Below, piece after piece: positions 53,596-63,226 of a stretch of 64,000 nt of DNA. Position numbers and translations under genes: made by a program. Position 1 is the first letter of the stretch. The number at the start of each line of letters is the position of its first letter. The notes under the pieces are model-generated. The model saw only the letters and a list, made by a program, of their open reading frames with translations. It had not been told where the DNA came from and did not search any database. This DNA is from an uncultured Clostridia bacterium (GTDB taxonomy: Bacteria > Bacillota > Clostridia > TANB77 > CAG-508): positions 1-64,000 of the forward strand of contig CANRNR010000007.1 of assembly GCA_947632035.1 (NCBI GenBank), written 5' to 3'.

Positions 53596-55689
53596 ATGAC
53601 AAGCGATATGTTATTATACTTGATGGGTGGAGTTGGAGTACTTTTAGCTATAATTGTAATTGCTTATGTAATATTGAAAAAGAAGAGCGATACAGATGAA
53701 GCAAAGCAAATTAGAAGATTAAGAGAAGGTACAAAAGAAAAATCTTTTTCAACAGAAGTAATGTATCAAAAGCTATATGTTATATATCTTAAAATTCCTT
53801 TCTTAAAAAGATACATATTAAAGCTAAGAAGAAGATTATCTATTATCCATATGGATGATGAGTACCTAACAAGAAAGCAAGCATCAAAAATTTTAACTCG
53901 TACATTATGTATTGTAATTCCTTTAGCAATTATTATTATTGTTATAACACATGAAAATACTTTATTGATGGGAATGTTACTTATATTCGAACTATTTATG
54001 GTAGATACATTTATAGATGGAATGGTAGATAAACTAGACAATAAATTATTAAGAGAACAAATAGACTTCTTTGCTGAAATAAGACACGCTTATCATGAAT
54101 TTAATATGGTAGAGGAAGCAATATATCAGGTAGCACAAGATGATGATAAGCCAGAAGTATCAAGACAAGCAGAGAAAATTTATGAAGTTTTAATTTCAGA
54201 TGATCCAGAATCAGAACTTGAAAAATATTATGATATAGCACCAAATAGTTATTTGAAGGAATTTGCAGGAATTTCATATTTAACAAAAGAATTTGGTGAT
54301 CGTAAAATAAATGGTGCATCATTATACTTGAAAAATTTAAATAACATTACACAAGAAATGCAACTTGAAATTTTAAAAAGAGACAAGCTAGATTATACTT
54401 TCCAAAGTTTATCAGTTATTTCAATATTACCAATGCTTGCAATAGAACCAATCAAAAATTGGGCAGTATCACAATTCTCTTTTACAGCAGGCTTTTATAA
54501 TGGTAGAAATGGTATGCTTGTACAAATACTACTTTTAGTAGTTACATTTATTTGCTATGTACTTACAAGAAAATTAAAAGATAATGGTTCAACAGCAATG
54601 AACACAAAAAATACTGATAATCCATGGCAAGAAAAATTATATAGAATTAAATTTATAAAAAAGATAGTAGATTTATTTATTCCAAAGGATGGAACAAAAG
54701 AGTATATGCGTCTACAAAAAACAATGAAGGACGCAGCTACAAAAGACAAAATGGAATGGATATATATAAACAGAATTACTTTATGTATTGTAACGTTTAT
54801 AGCATCAATTTTTCTTATAATGCAATTACACCAAATTACTATATATAATGTTTATCACGACCCAACTACTGATTATAACATAATAGGGCAGATGACTGAA
54901 AAGGCAGAAAAAGATGCTATGAAAACGACAGAATCAGACAATCAATATATTGACCACTTTAAAGGAAATATACATGTAACTCAAGAAGAAATACAAAAAG
55001 AAATGAGAAGAGGAAGAATAAATAAAGATTACATAGATAGTAAAGATGCAGATGTTGCAGATGCTGCAGAAAGAGTATTAGGTAAGTTACAAATTATAAA
55101 CACAGAACAAATGCAATGGTTTGAAGTTTTAATAGGAATGGTACTTGCAATTGTTGCATATCAAGGACCAATATGGCTATTAAAATTCCAAGCAAAAATG
55201 AGACAGCTAGAGATGGAAGATGAAGTAATGCAATTTAATACAATTATTCTAATGCTAATGAAAATAGAGAGAGTAAGTGTAGAAATTATACTAGAATGGT
55301 TAGAGCGTTATGCAAATATTTTCAAAGAACCAATTACAAGATGTGTAAACAACTATGAAAGTGGTGCATGGGAGGCACTAGAACAATTAAAAGAAGAGGT
55401 AACCTTCCAACAATTTATTAGAATAGTTGAAAGCCTTCAAGCAGCAGTAGAAAAAATTCCTATTGCAGATGCTTTTGACGAATTAGACACAGAAAGAGAT
55501 TACTATCAAGCAAAACGTAAAGAATCAAATGAAAGACTAATTGAAAGAAAAGGTAGAATTGGTAGAGTAATAGGATTTGCACCAATGGTAATATTATTTG
55601 TTGGTTACTTAATAGTACCACTTGTATTTATCGGATTAACAAGTATGACAAAATCATTCGATTATATGCAAGCATCTCAAAATCATTAA
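53596..55689 (+). CDS. TadB/TadC-like type II secretion F protein (two F-like halves)
   Basis: 697 aa, several TM segments, two F-domain-like regions, follows cpaF. Confidence 0.75.
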   Translation: MTSDMLLYLMGGVGVLLAIIVIAYVILKKKSDTDEAKQIRRLREGTKEKSFSTEVMYQKLYVIYLKIPFLKRYILKLRRRLSIIHMDDEYLTRKQASKILTRTLCIVIPLAIIIIVITHENTLLMGMLLIFELFMVDTFIDGMVDKLDNKLLREQIDFFAEIRHAYHEFNMVEEAIYQVAQDDDKPEVSRQAEKIYEVLISDDPESELEKYYDIAPNSYLKEFAGISYLTKEFGDRKINGASLYLKNLNNITQEMQLEILKRDKLDYTFQSLSVISILPMLAIEPIKNWAVSQFSFTAGFYNGRNGMLVQILLLVVTFICYVLTRKLKDNGSTAMNTKNTDNPWQEKLYRIKFIKKIVDLFIPKDGTKEYMRLQKTMKDAATKDKMEWIYINRITLCIVTFIASIFLIMQLHQITIYNVYHDPTTDYNIIGQMTEKAEKDAMKTTESDNQYIDHFKGNIHVTQEEIQKEMRRGRINKDYIDSKDADVADAAERVLGKLQIINTEQMQWFEVLIGMVLAIVAYQGPIWLLKFQAKMRQLEMEDEVMQFNTIILMLMKIERVSVEIILEWLERYANIFKEPITRCVNNYESGAWEALEQLKEEVTFQQFIRIVESLQAAVEKIPIADAFDELDTERDYYQAKRKESNERLIERKGRIGRVIGFAPMVILFVGYLIVPLVFIGLTSMTKSFDYMQASQNH

Positions 55690-55709
55690 AATAAAGAAAG
55701 GGAAAAATT

Positions 55710-56405
55710 ATGGAAAATGCATCAAAAGCACTCCTTATGGCAGGCTCTGTACTTTTAGCAATGTTAATAATTACTGCACTAGTACTTATGTATAATTCTA
55801 TAGTAGGCTTAAGGCAAGAAGAAGCTTCTTCAGATGAAATTCAAAAATTAGCCGATTATAATAGGCAAATAGAAACTTTTAATGAAGATGAAATATATGG
55901 ACCAGAATTATTATCCCTTTCTAATTTAATAGAAGATTATAATGCAAGACAAGCAGGGCTTAAAGGTTATACAGCAATTACGTTTGAAGTAGATATAAAA
56001 GATGAAAGTTATACAGCAACTAATGTCTATATAAAAAAGAATAATTATTCAGGTTCTGAGTTGAAAAAAGCATTTGATGAGTTAGAAAAAGAAGTAAAGC
56101 AATTGAAATTAGATAAAGTGACTTTTAATGGAAAAAATCTTGGAAAAACTGCACAAGAAATTAGTGGTATGAGATTCGAGGCAAAAGAATCATTAATTGC
56201 AGAAAAGTTTGGATATGATTTACGCTATAATGATCAGCGTGAGAGAGTGGATATTTTAGTTGATGAATTAACCAACAATGAGAGTGTAATAAGATATGTA
56301 AATTTAAATGAAGAAATGGTAACTTTCAGAAATACTAAATTTAAAAGGGATTCATTTAAATATGATGCAAATGGTAGAGTAATATCTGTAAAATTTTCAA
56401 AGTAA
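55710..56405 (+). CDS. pilin-like protein, MENASKAL family
   Basis: MENASKALLMAGSVLLAMLIITALVLMYN. Confidence 0.65.
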   Translation: MENASKALLMAGSVLLAMLIITALVLMYNSIVGLRQEEASSDEIQKLADYNRQIETFNEDEIYGPELLSLSNLIEDYNARQAGLKGYTAITFEVDIKDESYTATNVYIKKNNYSGSELKKAFDELEKEVKQLKLDKVTFNGKNLGKTAQEISGMRFEAKESLIAEKFGYDLRYNDQRERVDILVDELTNNESVIRYVNLNEEMVTFRNTKFKRDSFKYDANGRVISVKFSK

Positions 56406-56511
56406 GGTGAAAAATTATATAGATATAGAAAATAAATAATAAGAATAATATATAGATAAAATATGTAAAAACAAATAAAATTGATAAATAAGAAAGGAGC
56501 TGAAGTTACAA

Positions 56512-57118
56512 ATGGAAAATGCATCAAAGGCACTTCTTATAGCAGCTGCTGTACTAATAGGTGTTATGCTTTTAAGTACGATGGTATACTTATTTATGAA
56601 CTTTGGTAACTTTAGTTCTACAACATATAGTAAAATAGAACAAGCACAAATAGATCAGTTTAATATAAAATTTTTACAATATACAGGAAGTACACTACAA
56701 ATAGACGATTGGGGTAATGAAAAAACAGTAGAAGTTTTATGCACAACACATGATATTATTTCATTAGCCAATTTAGCAAGACAAAACAATATAAATCAAG
56801 GAAGTCAAGATTATATGGCAGGAGAAGAATATAATGAAAGTATTGATTATATTCAAATTTCAGTACAGAGAAGTGATTACTTACGAAATCTTTCTTTTCG
56901 GAGTAGATGAATTAAAACATTTAGAGCAATGGCCAGAAAACAACAGCAAAAGCTTGGACTTTATAAAATCTGCCAATAGAAGTGAAATAGTGGCTGGTAA
57001 CGAAAAAAAATACATACAATATTATAAATGTGATAAGATAATAATAAGTAATATTACACAAAAAGTTTGTTATATGCATTTTATAGAAGCAGATAAAAAA
57101 TATTATGAAGATTTTTAG
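56512..57118 (+). CDS. pilin-like protein, MENASKAL family, with +1 frameshift at CGG 56899
   Basis: MENASKALLIAAAVLIGVMLLSTMVYLFMNFG...SVQRSDYLRNLSF|GVDELKHLEQWPENNSKSLDFIKSAN when C56899 is skipped. Confidence 0.7.
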
Positions 57119-57205
57119 AATATAATTTACTAATTTATCTTATCTAAATTGCGACAAAAAATTGCATATTAAATCAAATAGTGATATAATAAAGGAAATA
57201 CTAAA

Positions 57206-57646
57206 ATGAAAAAAAGTTTGATAATTATTTTAATTATTTTTGCAATAATACTTGCAATTATTGGATATTATGTGTACAATACTAGACGTATAGCAAGTTT
57301 ATCAAAGCAAATAAATGAAACTTATGAAGCATATGGAAGTGCAGAAATTGAGGCAACTTCTTTAATTAGCATAATAAACAAAGCTATAGATGACAATGAG
57401 AAAAATGGAGTAGAAAAAGTAGAAAATGGTATTTTATATGAAGATAATGGAAAAAATTCCATAATAATAACAGTTAAATTTTTACAAAGTGATAATATAT
57501 ATCGTATGGAGGATATAGCAAGAGGTACATCAGAAAGTTTTATTAATGCATATTTAGGTGCAAACTTTAAATGTACAAGTATAGAATACCATGAACAAAC
57601 AAATCAAATAAAAAGTATGCAATTTGAAGAAGTGGCACAAATGTAA
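57206..57646 (+). CDS. single-TM hypothetical protein in pilus locus
   Basis: N-terminal TM ORF. Confidence 0.65.
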   Translation: MKKSLIIILIIFAIILAIIGYYVYNTRRIASLSKQINETYEAYGSAEIEATSLISIINKAIDDNEKNGVEKVENGILYEDNGKNSIIITVKFLQSDNIYRMEDIARGTSESFINAYLGANFKCTSIEYHEQTNQIKSMQFEEVAQM

Positions 57647-57724
57647 AAAAGATTTTAATATTAGAGCAATCTCTAATTAAAAATATAAAAAAATTATTGT
57701 AATAGACAAAGGAGGAATTTTATT

Positions 57725-58180
57725 ATGGAGAATGCGTCAAAAGCATTAATTATAGCAGGAGCTATTTTATTATCAATTTTAATTATAGGTTTAGGTATGT
57801 TTATTTTTACACAGGCATCTGATGTACTACAAGGTACAAGTATGGATGCTACAAGGGTACAAGCATATAATGCAGATTTTGTATCTTATGAAGGTGCTCA
57901 AACTGGTATTTCAGTAAAAAGTTTAATTAACACGGTTGCATCACATAACCGTGCAAATGAAAGTGATGCTTCTTTACAAATAGGTGTAGTGATACCTGGT
58001 AATACTACTTGCCAAAAGACTCTTGATACTTTAGGAAACGCTATATCAGCTGATAGTGTTGGAAATTTAAGAACTTCTATTCTTTCATCACAAAGATATG
58101 TAGTTAGTTTTGATTATGGAAAATCAGGAGAAATTATAAACATAAATATTGCAGTACAAGGCGCAACTACAGGTGATTAA
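57725..58180 (+). CDS. pilin-like protein, MENASKAL family
   Basis: MENASKALIIAGAILLSILIIGLGMFIFTQ; AAAGGAGG RBS. Confidence 0.7.
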   Translation: MENASKALIIAGAILLSILIIGLGMFIFTQASDVLQGTSMDATRVQAYNADFVSYEGAQTGISVKSLINTVASHNRANESDASLQIGVVIPGNTTCQKTLDTLGNAISADSVGNLRTSILSSQRYVVSFDYGKSGEIININIAVQGATTGD

Positions 58181-58197
58181 TTTAGGAGAGTGAAAAT

Positions 58198-58926
58198 ATG
58201 GAGAATGCATTAGATGCTTTATGGATTGCCTTTGCGGTTTTGATATTTGTAATGGCATTAACAATTTCTATATTTATGTTTTCTCAAGTTAATGATGTAT
58301 CTAGAATAGTAATTAGTTCTACAGATACTACGAATTATTATCAGTATAGTTTAGCTGATCAAAATTCAAGATTTAGAGAGGTAGGGCTTGAAACTATAAT
58401 CCCTACCTTATATAAATATTACAAAGAACAGTTTACTATTGTATTTTTAGATGGAACAGGAACAGATGTAAAGCCACTTTATCTATACAGTAGTAATATG
58501 TCAACTGACAATTGGACAGGTACAGAAAACTATACTATAGATGGAACAACTTACTCACTTGCAGATCAAAAAATTTTCTTTTTTGATTTAGATTCAGAAT
58601 CTCAAATAAGATATGAACCATTTACAACACTAGAAGAAAATAAAAAATTCATAGCTTGTTTTTTAAGTGGAAAAAAATATGGGTATAAAAATGGTTCTTC
58701 AAATCTACCAGAAGATGGAGAAGGACATAATTCTTATTATGATTTTGAAGGTTCAGGAGATGGCTTAAAAATTACAAATGGTGGTTTTATAAAATATGCA
58801 CAAAAGCAATTTGACAATGGTAATATTTTTAAAGAAATGCTAGGTGAATATAACAATAAAATCAGAGATGGAAAAGTTACTCAAAAGAAAAGAGTTATTG
58901 TATACAAATTAGAAAAAAAGGATTAA
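58198..58926 (+). CDS. pilin-like protein, MENA family
   Basis: MENALDALWIAFAVLIFVMALTISIFMFSQ. Confidence 0.65.
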   Translation: MENALDALWIAFAVLIFVMALTISIFMFSQVNDVSRIVISSTDTTNYYQYSLADQNSRFREVGLETIIPTLYKYYKEQFTIVFLDGTGTDVKPLYLYSSNMSTDNWTGTENYTIDGTTYSLADQKIFFFDLDSESQIRYEPFTTLEENKKFIACFLSGKKYGYKNGSSNLPEDGEGHNSYYDFEGSGDGLKITNGGFIKYAQKQFDNGNIFKEMLGEYNNKIRDGKVTQKKRVIVYKLEKKD

Positions 58927-58976
58927 ATCATATAATTATAAAAAATAATAACTTATAAAACGAAAGGAGTATTATT

Positions 58977-59501
58977 ATGGGAGATTCACTAATTACAATT
59001 GTTGCAATATTTTTAGCGGCAATCCTAATGTTTGTTTTTCCTCTTATGTCTTTAGCAGAAAGAACAGATGATATTGCAGAATTGTCTGTAACAACTGCAA
59101 CTGATGAGTTTGTAGATAACATAAGAACAACCGGAAAACTTACATGGGCAGAATATGATCAATATTTACAAACAATTAATGCTACTGGAAATTCTTTTGA
59201 TGTAGATATCACAATATATCAACTAGATGAAAACCCAGGTGTAAAGGTAACACAGGCTGAACCAACTAAGATTGGCGAGAATTTGTATTATGCTAAGTAT
59301 ACAACTCAAGTAGAAGAAGAATTAAATAAATATGGAAGAATGAGACTAGGAGAAGGAGATTTAGTTTCAGTTTCTGTTAAAAATACAAACCAAACTATAG
59401 CACAATTATTAAGAAACTTTTTCTATCAATTGACAGGTAGCCAAACATATCAAATCATGGCAGAAAAATCTGCTATAGTTGCAGTAAATGGAAGCAATTA
59501 A
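58977..59501 (+). CDS. single-TM minor pilin-like hypothetical protein
   Basis: MGDSLITIVAIFLAAILMFVFPLMSLAERTDD. Confidence 0.6.
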   Translation: MGDSLITIVAIFLAAILMFVFPLMSLAERTDDIAELSVTTATDEFVDNIRTTGKLTWAEYDQYLQTINATGNSFDVDITIYQLDENPGVKVTQAEPTKIGENLYYAKYTTQVEEELNKYGRMRLGEGDLVSVSVKNTNQTIAQLLRNFFYQLTGSQTYQIMAEKSAIVAVNGSN

Positions 59502-59647
59502 AATATTTTATAAGAATTTAACAATACATATAGTAAAAATAAGGGCTGTCCTAAATTGTACTTTTTATAAATGAAAATTTATAAAAGATTTTTTTAGAAT
59601 GGCTTTTTTTTATAATAAATTATTACAAAAGAAAGAAAGGATGGATC

Positions 59648-61630
59648 ATGAAACTACAGTATATAGCAGTAATATTTATTATTATAATTGTTCCAATTGT
59701 AATAATAACAACTACATATATAAATTCACAGATAACTACAATAACCTTACAGAATAAATATAATACTAAATTAACTGATGCTACTTATGATGCAATAAAA
59801 GCATTTAGAATAAATACAGTAAACAATAGATATTCTAGTATTAGTGATTCAAAAATAAGGGATATTGAAGCAGCAGTAAGTACATTTTTCAATACATTAA
59901 CTAGTACTGGAGATTTATCTAAAAGAGACATAGATGCTTATGTTCCAGCACTTCTTTTTACATTATATGATGGTTATTATATATATAGTAAATATGACAA
60001 TGTTGTTCCAAAAGAAAATGCAGATGGTGATGAAATAAGTAATTTAAATATGAAGATAATTACAGACGAAACAGAATTAGATACAGGTGATGCCTATAAT
60101 ACTGATGGCTTAAAACCATATGTATTTTATTCTTGTCGCTATAAAGATGGTGGTAGCGACTTTGTGGTAAATTATACTTTAGATAATGCAATTACTATTT
60201 ATGGAACTTTAAGAAACTGGGAGTGGGCTGGAAATACTTGTAATCTTAAATCTGGTTATTCTTATCAAACTTTATCTGGGTATTTAATAAATCCAAACTA
60301 TGTAGAAATTATAGATAATGGTGCAAATCCTATTAATTGGAAATTGAAATATAAGTATACTGAAAGTGGAACTGAAGCTTCTTTGATTAAAAGTGAAATT
60401 CTAACTGAGCATTTGCTTTTTACTAATTATTTACAGGATGCTTCTGGAAATTTAATTTATGATACATCTGGAAATCCAATTTATGATAATGGGGATTATG
60501 AATATATTGTATATAATGGACAAAAAATATATTATGACAAGAATGAAACTACTAAACCAACGCCATATTTCTATTATAATAATTATGGTAAATCATTTAT
60601 TTCAAATGCTGAGCACAATAAAGACGTACTTAGTTATTTGAATGCAAGATTATCAACTGAAGCAGATGGTAGTCATCATTTATATAGTACAAATGCATTT
60701 GAATATTATAGAGATGCAAAAAGATTTAGTGAAATCATATCAAAGTTAACTGATGGGATAAGCCAAAAAGATGCTGTAGACTTACAAGGTAATAATATCG
60801 AATTTGATGTAGCAACAGGAGATAGAGACATTTTTGTAACAAATGATTCAAGTAATCCAAATGACCCATTACTTAGTAAATCAATATTTGATGAGAATCG
60901 TATGCAAGTAATTCGCAATTCAATAAAGACAAATTTAGCAGTAGCAATTGGAAATTATAATAGATATAGTACAAATTCGTATCAATATTCTTTTCCAGAG
61001 TTGGATGAAGTTGATTGGGGAAAAATAACAAATGAAGTTTCTGTAATTTCATTTTTACAAGGAATTCCAATAGGATATAAATTTTACAATAGCTATTGTG
61101 TAATTACTAATAATGATAATGAAGAAGTTGTGAAAAAAGATAATATTTATATTATTACAAAAGATAGAGGTACGGAAAATAATAGAGAATATCATTTACC
61201 AGGCTGTACTCATTTAATGGAGTGTGAGTTTGATGATGATTCTGATATTGAAATAGAAAGAGGATATTCAAGTATAGACTTTTTAAGGCAAACAGTTAGA
61301 ATTTCAGAGGATAATAATATTTATTTTTATCCACAAACAAGAGTAAATATGATAGGAGGACATCCATCTAAAGATACTAAAAATATTACAGCTTGTTATT
61401 ATTGTATGGTAAATGCTACAAATGTATATTCAGCAGATGACATTATAAAAGGAGAAATAGTGGAGCTAAATGAACAAGAACAAGAGGAAGTTATGATTAG
61501 TGTGGTAAATGATAAAGGAACAACAGTAGAGCAAAAAGCTTTAGAGAAAATTAGAGAGTATTATCTTACAGCTTTAGGAAGAGAAAGATTTAATTTATAT
61601 CAAGCCAATATGAGCGGTTTTAATACGTAA
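59648..61630 (+). CDS. large single-TM extracellular hypothetical protein of pilus locus
   Basis: N-terminal TM, 660 aa; follows pilin genes. Confidence 0.65.
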   Translation: MKLQYIAVIFIIIIVPIVIITTTYINSQITTITLQNKYNTKLTDATYDAIKAFRINTVNNRYSSISDSKIRDIEAAVSTFFNTLTSTGDLSKRDIDAYVPALLFTLYDGYYIYSKYDNVVPKENADGDEISNLNMKIITDETELDTGDAYNTDGLKPYVFYSCRYKDGGSDFVVNYTLDNAITIYGTLRNWEWAGNTCNLKSGYSYQTLSGYLINPNYVEIIDNGANPINWKLKYKYTESGTEASLIKSEILTEHLLFTNYLQDASGNLIYDTSGNPIYDNGDYEYIVYNGQKIYYDKNETTKPTPYFYYNNYGKSFISNAEHNKDVLSYLNARLSTEADGSHHLYSTNAFEYYRDAKRFSEIISKLTDGISQKDAVDLQGNNIEFDVATGDRDIFVTNDSSNPNDPLLSKSIFDENRMQVIRNSIKTNLAVAIGNYNRYSTNSYQYSFPELDEVDWGKITNEVSVISFLQGIPIGYKFYNSYCVITNNDNEEVVKKDNIYIITKDRGTENNREYHLPGCTHLMECEFDDDSDIEIERGYSSIDFLRQTVRISEDNNIYFYPQTRVNMIGGHPSKDTKNITACYYCMVNATNVYSADDIIKGEIVELNEQEQEEVMISVVNDKGTTVEQKALEKIREYYLTALGRERFNLYQANMSGFNT

Positions 61631-61819
61631 AAGTATAAAATAAATATAGCTTTAAAAGCAAATTGAAATAGATATTTAATAAATATAAAAAAATATACTT
61701 AATATAAAAAATAAATATATTTAATATAAAAAATAGATTAAATTACTTAATGCAAAAAGTTTAAAATCAGAAAATATGGTTAACCTAATATAAAAAAGTT
61801 ATAAAAGGAGACCATATTT

Positions 61820-63025
61820 ATGAAAAAATTAGCAAAAATATTACTTCTTCTTTTTCTATTAATATTGTATTCATATGTTTGTAATATTACATTATTACCA
61901 GATAGTTATATTATTATGCAAGGTGAAAGCCTAAATATTTATACATTAATTGGGCTTTCACTTCAAAGCAAAAAAGATACACTTCAAGCAGTAAGTACGA
62001 TAAATCAAAGCTATGAAGTAGGAAAAGTAGATTTAAGCTTAAAATTATTTGATTTATTTTCAGTAAAAAATATTAGCGTAAATGTAATACCAAAAACTAC
62101 AGTAGTTCCAGTAGGCTCGGCAATAGGAATGAAGTTATATACAGATGGTGTATTAGTTGTTGGAATGTCAGAAATTGAAGGAAAAAGACCATATGAAAAT
62201 TCTGGAATACAAGAAGGAGATAGAATAATTCAAATAGACCAAAATGAAATAGATTCAACAGAAGAATTAATTGATGTAGTAAATAATAGTAAAGGAAACT
62301 CAGTATCAATTCAATATGTACACAATGAAGAAACAATTACAACAAGTATTACACCAGTAAAAAATCAAGATAATGAATATAAACTTGGCCTTTGGGTAAG
62401 AGATGCAGCAGCTGGTGTAGGAACCCTTACATTTTATGAACCTAATTCTAAAATGTTTGCAAGTCTAGGACATGGAATATTAGATGTAGATACATCTTCT
62501 CTAATAAAAATTGAAAATGGGGAATTAGTAACTACCAACATATTGTCTATTACCAAAGGAAAAAAAGGTGAACCTGGCGAAATAAGGGGTACTATAGAAA
62601 CAGGAATGGATATTGGCGATATTTCAAAGAATACAAGTTTTGGTGTGTTTGGAATTTTGAATAAACCTTCATATATTTCAGTTTCACAAGAAGATGAAAC
62701 GGAAGTAGCCTTAAGGAATGAAATTAAAACTGGAAAAGCAGAAATTATTTGTGAATTAGAAAACGGAAAAAGAGAACATTATGATATAGAAATTCAAAAA
62801 GTATTTGTAAATAATAATCAAGATAATAAAAGTATGCTAATTAAAGTAACAGATAAAAATTTGCTAGATAAAACAGGAGGCATAATACAAGGAATGAGTG
62901 GAGCTCCAATTATTCAAAATGGAAAATTTATAGGTGCTGTAACTCATGTATTAGTAAATGATCCTACTTTAGGGTATGGAGTATTTGCTGATATGATGCT
63001 AAAGCAAATGAAAGAGGTAAAATGA
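61820..63025 (+). CDS. spoIVB: SpoIVB-like peptidase (PDZ + S55)
   Basis: PDZ IQEGDRIIQIDQNEI; FASLGHGILDVDT; GIIQGMSGAPIIQNGKFIGAVTHVLVNDPTLGYGVF. Confidence 0.93.
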   Translation: MKKLAKILLLLFLLILYSYVCNITLLPDSYIIMQGESLNIYTLIGLSLQSKKDTLQAVSTINQSYEVGKVDLSLKLFDLFSVKNISVNVIPKTTVVPVGSAIGMKLYTDGVLVVGMSEIEGKRPYENSGIQEGDRIIQIDQNEIDSTEELIDVVNNSKGNSVSIQYVHNEETITTSITPVKNQDNEYKLGLWVRDAAAGVGTLTFYEPNSKMFASLGHGILDVDTSSLIKIENGELVTTNILSITKGKKGEPGEIRGTIETGMDIGDISKNTSFGVFGILNKPSYISVSQEDETEVALRNEIKTGKAEIICELENGKREHYDIEIQKVFVNNNQDNKSMLIKVTDKNLLDKTGGIIQGMSGAPIIQNGKFIGAVTHVLVNDPTLGYGVFADMMLKQMKEVK

Positions 63026-63029
63026 AATA

Positions 63030-63215
63030 AGTGAAATAAATGGTAAAAAAATATAAGTAAAGTAAAAAAGCAAAAAGAAAAAAGTAAAGTAAAAAAGGAA
63101 AAAAAGAAAAAAGCCAAAAATTAAGGCAAAAAGAAAAAAGCAAAGTAAAAAAGGAAAAAAGAAAAAAGCAAAAAATTAAGGCAAAAAGAAAAAGTAAAGC
63201 AAAAGAAATAAAGTG
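63030..63215 (+). repeat. purine-rich low-complexity tract with about 56-bp duplication
   Basis: AAAGTAAAAAAGGAAAAAA..GAAAAAAGC.AAAAATTAAGGCAAAAAGAAAAA twice. Confidence 0.75.
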
Positions 63216-63226
63216 AGGAAAAAGAT

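Noticed and set aside
27525-56901. Random sequencing error as sole explanation of the frameshifts
   Set aside because: Not excluded without reads, but all five have the same inserted base, codon phase and following Gly; ordinary error would be more varied.
56834-57118. Separate small gene
   Set aside because: Better explained as continuation of 56512 through the CGG skip.
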